Source: Bacteroides faecium (lineage in GTDB: Bacteria; Bacteroidota; Bacteroidia; Bacteroidales; Bacteroidaceae). From it: a stretch of 64,000 bases of DNA. The notes under the pieces are model-generated. The model searched no databases and had not been told where the DNA came from. It saw only the letters and a program-made list of their open reading frames with translations. Position numbers and translations under genes: made by a program. This document shows positions 50,578 to 59,451 of the stretch, piece by piece; within the stretch, counting starts at the first letter, position 1, and the number at the start of each line of letters is the position of its first letter. The DNA lies in contig NZ_CP050831.1 of assembly GCF_012113595.1 (NCBI RefSeq), positions 2,728,001 to 2,792,000 of the forward strand, given 5' to 3'.

Positions 50578-51160
50578 TTTGCTGTCATCTGTCACAGATT
50601 ACCACTTAATGCGCTGATTGTGAAATAGTAATGACGTGACAGCAGGATGTGACGGCACTGTGACAGAAGAAATGCTGTCACATCATATTAGTCTCGGTTT
50701 ATGTGTTTTGGTTCCATTCTTTGGAACCATAGTTTCCTCGGTGTGAAACTCTAGTTCCAATGCTTTGAAACCAATAGTTTCAAGCTGGTGAAACTAAAGT
50801 TTCAAGCCTATGAAACTCTAGTTTCAAATAACAGAAACTTTGGTTTCAAGCAATAGAAACTAAAGTTTCACGCTGATGAAACTAGAGTTTCGCGTATTGA
50901 AACTGGTAGTTTCAAGTGGGGAAACGATTTGTTTCAAGGCACGCAACGAATCATATATGCAGGAGGTATGATTTTAGTAACTTGGGATGCCGGGAAATAT
51001 ATTGCCGATTGATAAAGTTTTAACTTTGCTTTATTTTCTGTTTCTTGTGAGACAGAGTGTGACAGCATTTTTGTTGTCACAGTGCCGTCACCTGCTGCTG
51101 TCACGCTCTTACTGTTTTATACTCAGTATGTTAAGTGGTAATCTGTGACAGGTGACAGTT
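50578..51160. repeat. Hairpin-flanked 22-bp periodic repeat element (element 2)
   Basis: Inverted arms of about 110 bp (50578-50690 and 51045-51160) match along their whole length with few changes, e.g. CTGTCACAGATTACCACTTA near the outer end of the left arm and its complement in the right arm, and GTGACGGCACTGTGACA near the inner end. The arms repeat the word TGTGACAG/CTGTCACA. The centre (about 50709-50937) is an array of 14-bp palindromes GAAACTnnAGTTTC and variants, with unit starts at 50745, 50767, 50790, 50812, 50834, 50856, 50878, 50899 and 50921: a 22-bp period. Spacers of about 8 bp differ. No ORF. It lies upstream of the alpha-2-macroglobulin gene. Same design as element 1 at 14399-14892. 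Confidence 0.85.
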
Positions 51161-51339
51161 TTTTATTTTTATTTTATTCTTATGTAGGCTGAAAAGAAGC
51201 AGATTTTGTATCATACAGAGTAAAAACAATAATTGCTGAAAAGAGTTTTTTAATCTAAAAAGTACAAATCTTTAAACTTTATTTCCTTACTTTGTTGTTT
51301 ATAGTATGTGACAACTATCAAACTTAAACTAGAGTGATT

Positions 51340-54300
51340 ATGAAAGTAAGACAGATTTGTATGATGGTGCTGTTATGGCTGGGAGTGATTCCGGCAGCGC
51401 AAGCACAAACTTTCGACAAATTATGGAAAGATGTAGAGCAGGCAGAAAAGAAGAGCTTGCCCAAAACGGTAATAAAACTGACTGATGAGATTTATCAGAA
51501 GGGAGAGAAAGAGAAGAATTCCGCACAGATGCTGAAAGCATATATGTGGCGGATGAAAAATCAGGAAGCACTGACACCTGATAGTTTTTATGTCGGTCTG
51601 AAAGGCTTGGAACAATGGGCAAAGCAGACGGACAAACCCATGGACCGTTTTATATTACACTCTTTGATAGCAGGAATCTATGCAGACTACGCTGCCCAAA
51701 ATCAGTGGCAGCTCCGGCAAAGAACAGAAATCGTAGGGGAAAACCCTTCAGCCGATATGCGTGAATGGACAGCAAATATGTTCGTTGAGAAAGTACGGAC
51801 AAATGTAAAAGAAGCCTTGGCAGACTCAGTACTGCTGCTCAAAACTTCCTCGCGTACTTATATTCCTTTTGTAGAACTGGGCGAAACCAGTGAGTACTAT
51901 CACCACGATATGTATCATCTGCTGGCTTCCCGTGCCATAACGGCACTAAATCAGATAGAAGGGCTGGTGCGCAACAACGGTTTCAATGATAACACGCCTT
52001 CCCTTGTGAAGCAAGATATTATAAACATCTACGGAAGCATGATTGCTGCTTATAAAGCTGCCGACCTGAAAGAAGGGTATATACTGACTACACTCAACTA
52101 TTTGGAATGGAGACGCAATGCGGATAGAGATTTTGTACCTTTCAAAGCACACGAAGGACTTCTGGGATTGACGGAAGATACGTTTCTGACTGCATTGAAT
52201 ACACTGAAAAGCAGGTTTGCGTCAGAACCCGTCACTGCGGAAGTCTATTTAGCGCAAGCCCGCTATGCCATCCAAAAACAACAGCAAGTCAATGCCTTGC
52301 AACTTTGTGATGAAGCGATTCGCCTTTATCCGAATTATCGCAGGATAAATGCGTTAAAGAATCTTCGAGAGGATATTTTAGCACCTTACTTGAATGTCGC
52401 GGCGGCAAGACAGGCTTTCCCGAATGAAGAAATAAAGTTGAATGTTTCACATAAGAATCTGGACGGTTTCACCGTGCGGTTGTATCAGGCGAAAAAACTG
52501 GTTAAAGAACAACATTATTCGCTTCTTCGTCCGAAGGACTACCGCTCGCAAGATACGGTATTCACTTTCAAGTCTCCCGACTTAGGCTCTTATGTGATGC
52601 GTATCGTGCCCGATATTCGTGCCAAGAGGGATAGCGAGAGTTTCTTTGACGTGACACGTTTCAAAGTGCTGACGTGCCGTCTGCCTGAAAAGCAATATGA
52701 AGTGGCGACGCTGGACGGACAGACCGGGCATCCTATACCGAATGCGAAAGTTACGCTGTATAGTAATGACGAAAAAGTGTTGCAGGAGTTCACGACCGGA
52801 GAAAATGGTAAAGTCGTATTCCCCTGGAAATCCGAATACCGCTTTCTGAAGGCATCGAAAGGAACGGATACAGCCATGCCGAAACAGGGTATTTACGGCG
52901 GAAGTTTCGGATATTACGGTGATGAAAATAAAGCGACCGAAAGCATGACACTGCTGACCGACCGTTCCCTGTATCGTCCCGGTCAGACGGTATATGTGAA
53001 AGGGATTGCTTATACACAGAATTCGGATACGGCAAACGTGCTTCCGAACAAGAACTATACAGTCGTCTTATTGGACGCAAACAATCAGGAAGTGGGGCAG
53101 AAGTCCGTACGTACCAATGACTTCGGTTCGTTTACCGCTGATTTTGCATTGCCTTCGGCTTGCTTGAACGGAATGTTCTCTTTGACGGCAGGAGACGGCA
53201 GGACGAATATCCGTGTGGAAGATTATAAACGTCCGACATTCGACATAACTTTTGAGAAACAAACGGAAAGTTATAAACTCGGAGATGAAGTACAGGTGAA
53301 AGGTAAGATACAATCTTATAGTGGTGTGCTGCTTCAAGACCTTCCGGTGAAATATACGGTAAAGCGTTCTACCTATAGTTTTTGGAGAATCTCTGAATCT
53401 ACGCAGATTGCTTCGGGCGAAGTGACTGCCGGCGGGAATGGGGAATTTACAATCCCAGTTCGCCTGGAAGAGAGCGACGCTTATAAGAATAATGATAAAG
53501 TCTATTACCGCTATTCTGTTGAAGCCACTGTTACCAATGTGGCGGGTGAGACACAATCATCTACGGATGTGATTTCGGCGGGCAGTCGTTCTTTGGTCTT
53601 GCAGACGGAATTGAAAGAAAAGACTTGTAAGGATAAACCGTTCAGCATCGTGTTTAAGGCGCAGAACCTGAACGGGCAACCTGTGGAAGTGAAAGGGAAC
53701 TATGCGTTGTATCCTGCGAATGAAAAGGATTTCAAGGTATCGGGTGAAACTCCGGTAGCGACGGGAACATTTACTTCCAATGAGGAAATGACGCTCGACT
53801 GGAAGAATATTCCGTCGGGAGCTTATGTGCTGAAAGCATCGGTGAAAGATAATCAGGGAAAGGAAGTGACGGCAGATGCTAACACCGTTCTTTTTTCACG
53901 GGAAGATAAACGTCCGCCTGTGCAGTCTACCGTATGGTTCTATGCGCCGAATACGGAATTTGATGCCGCGCATCCGGCGGTGTTCTGTTTCGGAACTTCG
54001 GAAAAGGATGCTTATGTGATGATGAACGTATTCTGCGGTGATAAGCTGTTGGAAAGCAAGGCGCTGAATTTGTCCGATACGATTATGCGCTTTACCTATC
54101 CGTATCAGGAAAGTTATGGCGACGGTATATTTGTGAACTTCTGCATGGTAAGGGATGGACAGGTTTATCAGGAACAGGTTCAGGTAAAGAAGCGGTTGCC
54201 GGACAAGACGCTGGCGATGAAGTGGGAAGTATTCCGTGATAAATTGCGTCCGGGACAGAAGGAAGAATGGAAACTGACGATTAAGACGCCACAGGGACAA

Positions 54301-57072
54301 GCTGCCAATGCGGAAATGCTGGCAACGATGTATGATGCTTCGTTGGATAAGATATGGAACCGCCGTCAGGATTTCCAGATTTATTATAATCAGATACTTC
54401 CTTATTCCAATTGGATGAGCGGGTATTCCGGAAATAATTCATTTAATTATTGGTGGAATAATAAGGCTCTTAAAGTGCCGGGGATGTTGTATGACAGATT
54501 TGTCGTGCAGCCCGGATTCCGTATTGAAGAATTGCTTGAAGTAACGAACGATGCGGCAATATATGGTGCATCGGCACAAGGAAGGATTATGATACGGGGA
54601 ATGGCGAGCCGGAGTGTGAAGAAGGAGATGGCTTCACCGGCTATGGCAGCCGATGCTGCTGAAGATGTGGAATTCTCAGCAGGATGGGGACAAACAGGAA
54701 TACTGGGTAAATTGGATACAGTCTCTGAAGAGGAAACACTTCCCGAAGCCCCTGCCGACCTGCGTACAAATCTTGCCGAAACAGCCTTCTTCTATCCGCA
54801 GCTTCGCACTAACGAGCAAGGAGAGATATCCTTCTCATTCACCATGCCCGAAAGTCTGACACGTTGGAACTTCCGCGGATATTCTCATACAAAGGGAATG
54901 TTGATGGGTACATTGGACGGTGAAGCTACGACGAGCAAGGAATTTATGCTGACTCCTAATCTGCCGCGTTTCGTACGTGTGGGCGATAAGACTTCAATTG
55001 CAGCTTCTATCTCCAATATGACAGGCAAGCCGCAAGCCGGAACAGTAAGCATGATTCTTTTCGACCCGATGACGGAAAAGGTGGTCAGTACGCAGAAACA
55101 GAAATTCTCCGTTGAAGCGGGAAAGACGATTGGCGTGAATTTTATGTTTATCGTGAGTGATAAATACGAAATACTGGGTTGCCGGATGATAGCCGATAGT
55201 GGCACGTTCAGTGACGGTGAACAACAGTTACTTCCGGTATTGAGTGATAAAGAGCATTTGGTCGAGACACTTCCGATGCCTGTACGTGGAGAAGAAACCC
55301 GTACGTTCTCCCTTGACAGCCTGTTCAACCAGCATAGCAAAACGGCAACCGACCGTAAACTGACGATTGAATTTACCGGAAATCCTGCCTGGTATGCTAT
55401 TCAGGCGTTGCCTTCTTTGAGCCTTCCGGTGAATAATAATGCTATTTCATGGGCTACCGCCTATTATGCGAACACGTTGGCTTCATATATAATGAACAGT
55501 CAGCCACGCATCAAGGCGGTATTCGATAGCTGGAAACTTCAAGGTGGTACAAAAGAAACTTTCCTCAGCAATCTGCAGAAGAACCAGGAAGTGAAGAATA
55601 TCCTGCTGTCCGAATCGCCGTGGGTGCTCGAAGCGCAGACCGAAGAACAGCAGAAAGAACGTATCGCTACGCTGTTTGATTTGAATAATATCCGCAGCAA
55701 CAATATCGCTGCCTTGACAAGATTGCAGGAATTACAGAGTTCTGACGGTGCATGGTCATGGTATAAAGGGATGAACGGCAGCAGTTATGTCACGGCCTAT
55801 ATTGCGGAACTGAACGCCCGTCTTGCTTTACTGACAGGCGAGAAGTTGAGCGGAACTGCGCTTTCTTTGCAGACTAATGCGTTGAAGTATCTCCATCAGT
55901 CGGCTTTGGAAGAGTATAAGAATATTCTTAAAGCACAGAAAGAAGGGGCGAAGTTCACAGGAGTTTCAAGCGGTATCCTGCAATATCTGTATATTATCGC
56001 TATTTCCGGCGAACAGGTTCCTGCGGTTAATAAGGCAGCTTACGCTTATTATCTCTCCAAGGTAAAAGAACTGCTTCCGTCAGCTTCGATGGATACTAAA
56101 GCTATCGCAGCTATCGTGCTTGATAAAGCCGGGCATAAGAAAGAAGCGCAGGAGTTTGTCGCTTCCCTGAAAGAACATCTGACGAAAACGGATGAACAGG
56201 GTATGTTCTTCGCTTTCAACGAGAATCCTTATGCATGGGGCGGAATGAAGATGCAAGCCCACGTAGATGTGATGGAAGCGTTGGAATTGATTGGCGGCAA
56301 CACGGAGACGGTAGAAGAAATGAAACTCTGGTTGCTGAAGCAGAAGCAGACGCAGCAGTGGAACTCTCCGGTAGCTACTGCCGACGCGGTATATGCGTTG
56401 CTGATGAAAGGTACTAACCTGCTTGATAACCAGGGCGACGTACGTATCGTGATTGCCAATGAAGTGATGGAAACGGTTTCACCGGGCAAGACTACCGTTC
56501 CGGGACTGGGATACATCAAACGTTCGTTTATACAGAAGAATGTAGTGGACGCCCGCAAGATTGAAGTGGAAAAGAGAAATCCGGGTATTGCCTGGGGAGC
56601 TGTTTATGCGGAATACGAATCGCCGATAAGTGATGTGAAACAACAGGGCGGTGAGTTGAATGTACAGAAGCAACTGTATGTGGAACGTATGGTGGACAAC
56701 ACGCCGCAACTGCAACCGGTTACGTCAAAGACGGTGCTTCAAGTGGGGGATAAAGTCGTTTCGCGCCTGAGCATCCGCGTAGACCGTGCAATGGACTTCG
56801 TACAGTTGAAAGACCAGCGTGGCGCTTGTTTCGAACCCATCGGTAGCGTATCCGGCTACCGCTGGAACAACGGAATCGGTTATTATGTAGACATCAAAGA
56901 CGCTTCTACCAACTTCTTCTTCGACCATTTAGGAAAAGGAGTGTATGTGTTGGAATATAGCTATCGTGTGAGCCGCGCAGGAACCTACGAAACGGGTCTG
57001 GCGACCATGCAATGTGCTTATGCACCGGAATATGCTTCACATTCCGCTTCAATGACAGTAGAAGTGAAATAA
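51340..57072 (+). CDS. Large alpha-2-macroglobulin family protein, thioester-less
   Basis: 1910 aa from the ATG at 51340 (a GTG two codons earlier is possible). Signal peptide cut near AAQAQ (about residue 22), without a lipobox. An N-terminal helical region with TPR-like segments (about 25-360) precedes a chain of macroglobulin beta domains: MG2 (about 540-640; LLTDRSLYRPGQTVYVKGI), MG3/4, then the A2M domain (about 1150-1250; FFYPQLRTNEQGEISFSFTMPESLTRWNFRGYSHTKGM), and a terpenoid-toroid helical domain (about 1380-1700; LQSSDGAWSWYKG, NEMMLW-like segments). The CxEQ thioester found in trapping inhibitors is absent at the expected place, where LPVNNNAISWATAYYAN is read. A periplasmic protease-binding or envelope role is inferred. 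A possible promoter box (TTACTTTG) lies at about 51287. Confidence 0.88.
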   Translation: MKVRQICMMVLLWLGVIPAAQAQTFDKLWKDVEQAEKKSLPKTVIKLTDEIYQKGEKEKNSAQMLKAYMWRMKNQEALTPDSFYVGLKGLEQWAKQTDKPMDRFILHSLIAGIYADYAAQNQWQLRQRTEIVGENPSADMREWTANMFVEKVRTNVKEALADSVLLLKTSSRTYIPFVELGETSEYYHHDMYHLLASRAITALNQIEGLVRNNGFNDNTPSLVKQDIINIYGSMIAAYKAADLKEGYILTTLNYLEWRRNADRDFVPFKAHEGLLGLTEDTFLTALNTLKSRFASEPVTAEVYLAQARYAIQKQQQVNALQLCDEAIRLYPNYRRINALKNLREDILAPYLNVAAARQAFPNEEIKLNVSHKNLDGFTVRLYQAKKLVKEQHYSLLRPKDYRSQDTVFTFKSPDLGSYVMRIVPDIRAKRDSESFFDVTRFKVLTCRLPEKQYEVATLDGQTGHPIPNAKVTLYSNDEKVLQEFTTGENGKVVFPWKSEYRFLKASKGTDTAMPKQGIYGGSFGYYGDENKATESMTLLTDRSLYRPGQTVYVKGIAYTQNSDTANVLPNKNYTVVLLDANNQEVGQKSVRTNDFGSFTADFALPSACLNGMFSLTAGDGRTNIRVEDYKRPTFDITFEKQTESYKLGDEVQVKGKIQSYSGVLLQDLPVKYTVKRSTYSFWRISESTQIASGEVTAGGNGEFTIPVRLEESDAYKNNDKVYYRYSVEATVTNVAGETQSSTDVISAGSRSLVLQTELKEKTCKDKPFSIVFKAQNLNGQPVEVKGNYALYPANEKDFKVSGETPVATGTFTSNEEMTLDWKNIPSGAYVLKASVKDNQGKEVTADANTVLFSREDKRPPVQSTVWFYAPNTEFDAAHPAVFCFGTSEKDAYVMMNVFCGDKLLESKALNLSDTIMRFTYPYQESYGDGIFVNFCMVRDGQVYQEQVQVKKRLPDKTLAMKWEVFRDKLRPGQKEEWKLTIKTPQGQAANAEMLATMYDASLDKIWNRRQDFQIYYNQILPYSNWMSGYSGNNSFNYWWNNKALKVPGMLYDRFVVQPGFRIEELLEVTNDAAIYGASAQGRIMIRGMASRSVKKEMASPAMAADAAEDVEFSAGWGQTGILGKLDTVSEEETLPEAPADLRTNLAETAFFYPQLRTNEQGEISFSFTMPESLTRWNFRGYSHTKGMLMGTLDGEATTSKEFMLTPNLPRFVRVGDKTSIAASISNMTGKPQAGTVSMILFDPMTEKVVSTQKQKFSVEAGKTIGVNFMFIVSDKYEILGCRMIADSGTFSDGEQQLLPVLSDKEHLVETLPMPVRGEETRTFSLDSLFNQHSKTATDRKLTIEFTGNPAWYAIQALPSLSLPVNNNAISWATAYYANTLASYIMNSQPRIKAVFDSWKLQGGTKETFLSNLQKNQEVKNILLSESPWVLEAQTEEQQKERIATLFDLNNIRSNNIAALTRLQELQSSDGAWSWYKGMNGSSYVTAYIAELNARLALLTGEKLSGTALSLQTNALKYLHQSALEEYKNILKAQKEGAKFTGVSSGILQYLYIIAISGEQVPAVNKAAYAYYLSKVKELLPSASMDTKAIAAIVLDKAGHKKEAQEFVASLKEHLTKTDEQGMFFAFNENPYAWGGMKMQAHVDVMEALELIGGNTETVEEMKLWLLKQKQTQQWNSPVATADAVYALLMKGTNLLDNQGDVRIVIANEVMETVSPGKTTVPGLGYIKRSFIQKNVVDARKIEVEKRNPGIAWGAVYAEYESPISDVKQQGGELNVQKQLYVERMVDNTPQLQPVTSKTVLQVGDKVVSRLSIRVDRAMDFVQLKDQRGACFEPIGSVSGYRWNNGIGYYVDIKDASTNFFFDHLGKGVYVLEYSYRVSRAGTYETGLATMQCAYAPEYASHSASMTVEVK

Positions 57073-57080
57073 TTATTTAT

Positions 57081-57109
57081 TAACGGTGAACGTTTGGCGT
57101 TCACCGTTA
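57081..57109 (+). terminator. Terminator after the macroglobulin gene
   Basis: Perfect 12-bp stem TAACGGTGAACG / CGTTCACCGTTA with a 5-nt loop, 8 bp past the stop; only a weak T tail follows. Confidence 0.7.
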
Positions 57110-57180
57110 ATAATCCTTTCAATCCAATCAATATCTCATCTAAAACAGCTACATTTGTGCACCAAAATAAAATGTATCGC

Positions 57181-58248
57181 ATGAAACGTAGTTTACTATC
57201 TATATTTTTTCTGCTTTCTGTCGCTTTGGCAGCCGTTGCCCAACCCCGTATCTCTTCGAATAAAGAGACGCACAACTTTGGACAAATAGAGTGGAAACGC
57301 CCGGTGACAGTGGAATATACAATCACTAATACCGGTAACCAGCCATTGGTTCTTACCAATGTCACTACTTCCTGTGCCTGCTCCGTAGCCGACTGGACGA
57401 AAGAGCCGATTGCTCCGGGAGCGAAAGGAACAGTAAAGGCTTCTTTTGACGCGAAGGCGTTGGGACGTTTTGAAAAGTCAGTTGGGATATACAGCAATGC
57501 TACTCCGAATCTGGTTTATCTGAAGTTTACCGGAGAGGTGGTGCAGGAAGTGAAGGATTTTACAAAGATTCTTCCGTATGCTATCGGGAATATACGTCTG
57601 GACCGTGACGAGTTTGCTTTCCCTGATGTATATCATGGTCAGCAGCCTTCATTCACTTTCAATATAGCTAACTTGTCCGACCGTCCGTATGAACCGGTAT
57701 TGATGCATCTGCCCCCTTATCTTAAAATGGAAGCCGAACCGAAAGTCCTGTTGAAAGGAAAGAAAGGAACTGTCAAATTGACGTTGGATGCCAGCCAGTT
57801 GAAAGATTACGGTTTGACGCAGACTTCTGTTTATCTTTCCCGCTTCTCCGGCGATAAGGTGAGCGAAGAAAATGAAATCCCTGTTTCGGCCATTCTTCTT
57901 CCCGATTTCTCACGTATGACGGCTGCTGATTCGCTGAATGCTCCTGCCATGCGTATTTCGGAAACGGATATTGACCTTAGTGTGCCGTTGATTAAGAAGA
58001 AAAAGGCAAGCTATGAGATATTGATTGCTAATGCGGGAAAAACTCCGCTGATTATTAGTAAATTGCAAGTCTTTAATTCATCGGTAGGAGTGAGCCTGAA
58101 GAAAACGGTACTTCCGCCGGATGGAATGACGAAGCTGAAAGTGACTATTCGCAAGCGTGATGTAGGTAATAAGAAACATCATTTACGTATTTTGATGATA
58201 ACAAACGACCCGATGCGCCCGAAAGTCGAAATCAATATCAAACGCTAA
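57181..58248 (+). CDS. DUF1573 secreted protein
   Basis: 355 aa from the ATG at 57181 (MKRSLLSIFFLLSVALAAVAQ); an ATG three codons upstream is possible, and the longer frame overlaps the preceding terminator. Signal peptide ends near AVAQ. The N-terminal DUF1573 Ig-like domain (about 22-125; HNFGQIEWKRPVTVEYTITNTGNQPLVLTNVTTSCACSV) is followed by two further beta domains. The family is common in Bacteroidetes; function unknown. The meaB gene follows after 11 bp, probably in the same transcript. Confidence 0.85.
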   Translation: MKRSLLSIFFLLSVALAAVAQPRISSNKETHNFGQIEWKRPVTVEYTITNTGNQPLVLTNVTTSCACSVADWTKEPIAPGAKGTVKASFDAKALGRFEKSVGIYSNATPNLVYLKFTGEVVQEVKDFTKILPYAIGNIRLDRDEFAFPDVYHGQQPSFTFNIANLSDRPYEPVLMHLPPYLKMEAEPKVLLKGKKGTVKLTLDASQLKDYGLTQTSVYLSRFSGDKVSEENEIPVSAILLPDFSRMTAADSLNAPAMRISETDIDLSVPLIKKKKASYEILIANAGKTPLIISKLQVFNSSVGVSLKKTVLPPDGMTKLKVTIRKRDVGNKKHHLRILMITNDPMRPKVEINIKR

Positions 58249-58259
58249 ATCTTATTGTC

Positions 58260-59357
58260 ATGGAACATCCTGAAAATGGTGAAGAATACAAAGGACTCGT
58301 TGTCAACAAAGGCATCGAACAACCTTCGTCTGTGAATCCTTACTTGAAACGGAAACCTAAGAAACGCCAGCTTTCGGTAGCTGAGTTTGTGGAAGGTATA
58401 ACAAAAGGTGATGTCACTATATTGAGTCAGGCTGTGACACTGGTGGAAAGTGTGAAACCCGAACATCAGGCTGTCGCTCAGGAAGTGATAGAGAAGTGTT
58501 TGCCGTTCTCCGGCAATTCTATCCGGGTAGGTATCAGTGGCGTTCCCGGTGCGGGAAAGAGTACTTCGATTGATGTGTTCGGCTTGCATGTACTCGAAAA
58601 AGGGGGAAAGCTGGCTGTATTGGCTATCGACCCGAGTAGTGAGCGCAGTAAAGGGAGCATCCTGGGAGACAAGACCCGTATGGAGCAGCTTTCCGTACAT
58701 CCTAAGTCATTTATACGCCCTAGCCCGTCAGCGGGTTCATTAGGCGGCGTGGCACGTAAGACCCGTGAGACGATTATTCTTTGTGAGGCTGCGGGATTCG
58801 ATAAGATTTTTGTGGAAACCGTCGGAGTGGGGCAGAGCGAAACGGCTGTTCATTCTATGGTTGATTTCTTCCTGTTGATTCAATTGTCGGGAACGGGGGA
58901 TGAATTGCAGGGTATCAAGCGCGGTATTATGGAGATGGCGGACGGCATTGTGATTAACAAGGCGGATGGCGATAATTTGGAACGTGCCAAGTTGGCGGCT
59001 ACGCAATTCCGTAGTGCACTGCATCTGTTTCCTGCACCCGAATCGGGCTGGACGCCGCAGGTGCTGACGTATTCCGGCTTTTATAATTTAGGTGTCAAGG
59101 AAGTGTGGGACATGGTCTACGCATATATGGACTTTGTGAAAGCGAACGGCTATTTTGAATATCGTCGCAACGAACAGAGCAAATATTGGATGTATGAAAG
59201 CATCAACGAGCAATTGCGCGACAGTTTCTATCATAATCCGAAGATTGAAGCGATGCTTCTGGAAAAAGAACGCCAGGTGTTGAGTGGTAATCTGACTTCA
59301 TTTATTGCTGCCAAGAGTTTGCTCGATACTTATTTTGAAGATTTATCTTTAATCTAG
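58260..59357 (+). CDS. meaB: MeaB/ArgK-type G3E-related GTPase, methylmalonyl-CoA mutase chaperone
   Basis: 365 aa. P-loop GVPGAGKST (about 93-101), switch region AIDPSSERSKGSILGDKTRM, ETVGVGQSE (about 187-195) and base-recognition NKAD (about 233-236). An N-terminal helical extension and a C-terminal dimerisation helix are present. The family guards and reloads B12-dependent methylmalonyl-CoA mutase, used in the propionate route of Bacteroides. The mutase genes are not next to it here, so the link is from family knowledge only. Confidence 0.93.
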   Translation: MEHPENGEEYKGLVVNKGIEQPSSVNPYLKRKPKKRQLSVAEFVEGITKGDVTILSQAVTLVESVKPEHQAVAQEVIEKCLPFSGNSIRVGISGVPGAGKSTSIDVFGLHVLEKGGKLAVLAIDPSSERSKGSILGDKTRMEQLSVHPKSFIRPSPSAGSLGGVARKTRETIILCEAAGFDKIFVETVGVGQSETAVHSMVDFFLLIQLSGTGDELQGIKRGIMEMADGIVINKADGDNLERAKLAATQFRSALHLFPAPESGWTPQVLTYSGFYNLGVKEVWDMVYAYMDFVKANGYFEYRRNEQSKYWMYESINEQLRDSFYHNPKIEAMLLEKERQVLSGNLTSFIAAKSLLDTYFEDLSLI

Positions 59358-59451
59358 AGAAAATACGTTAAAAATTTTATTCTCATGTAGGACTCTGTGC
59401 TTTTTGCGTGTATTTACTATAAAGCGAAAGGCAGAGATATAAGTACATGAC

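Noticed and set aside
50709..50937. CRISPR-like array
   Set aside because: Repeats are 14-bp imperfect palindromes with about 8-bp spacers and a 22-bp period, far too short for CRISPR, and no cas genes are present.
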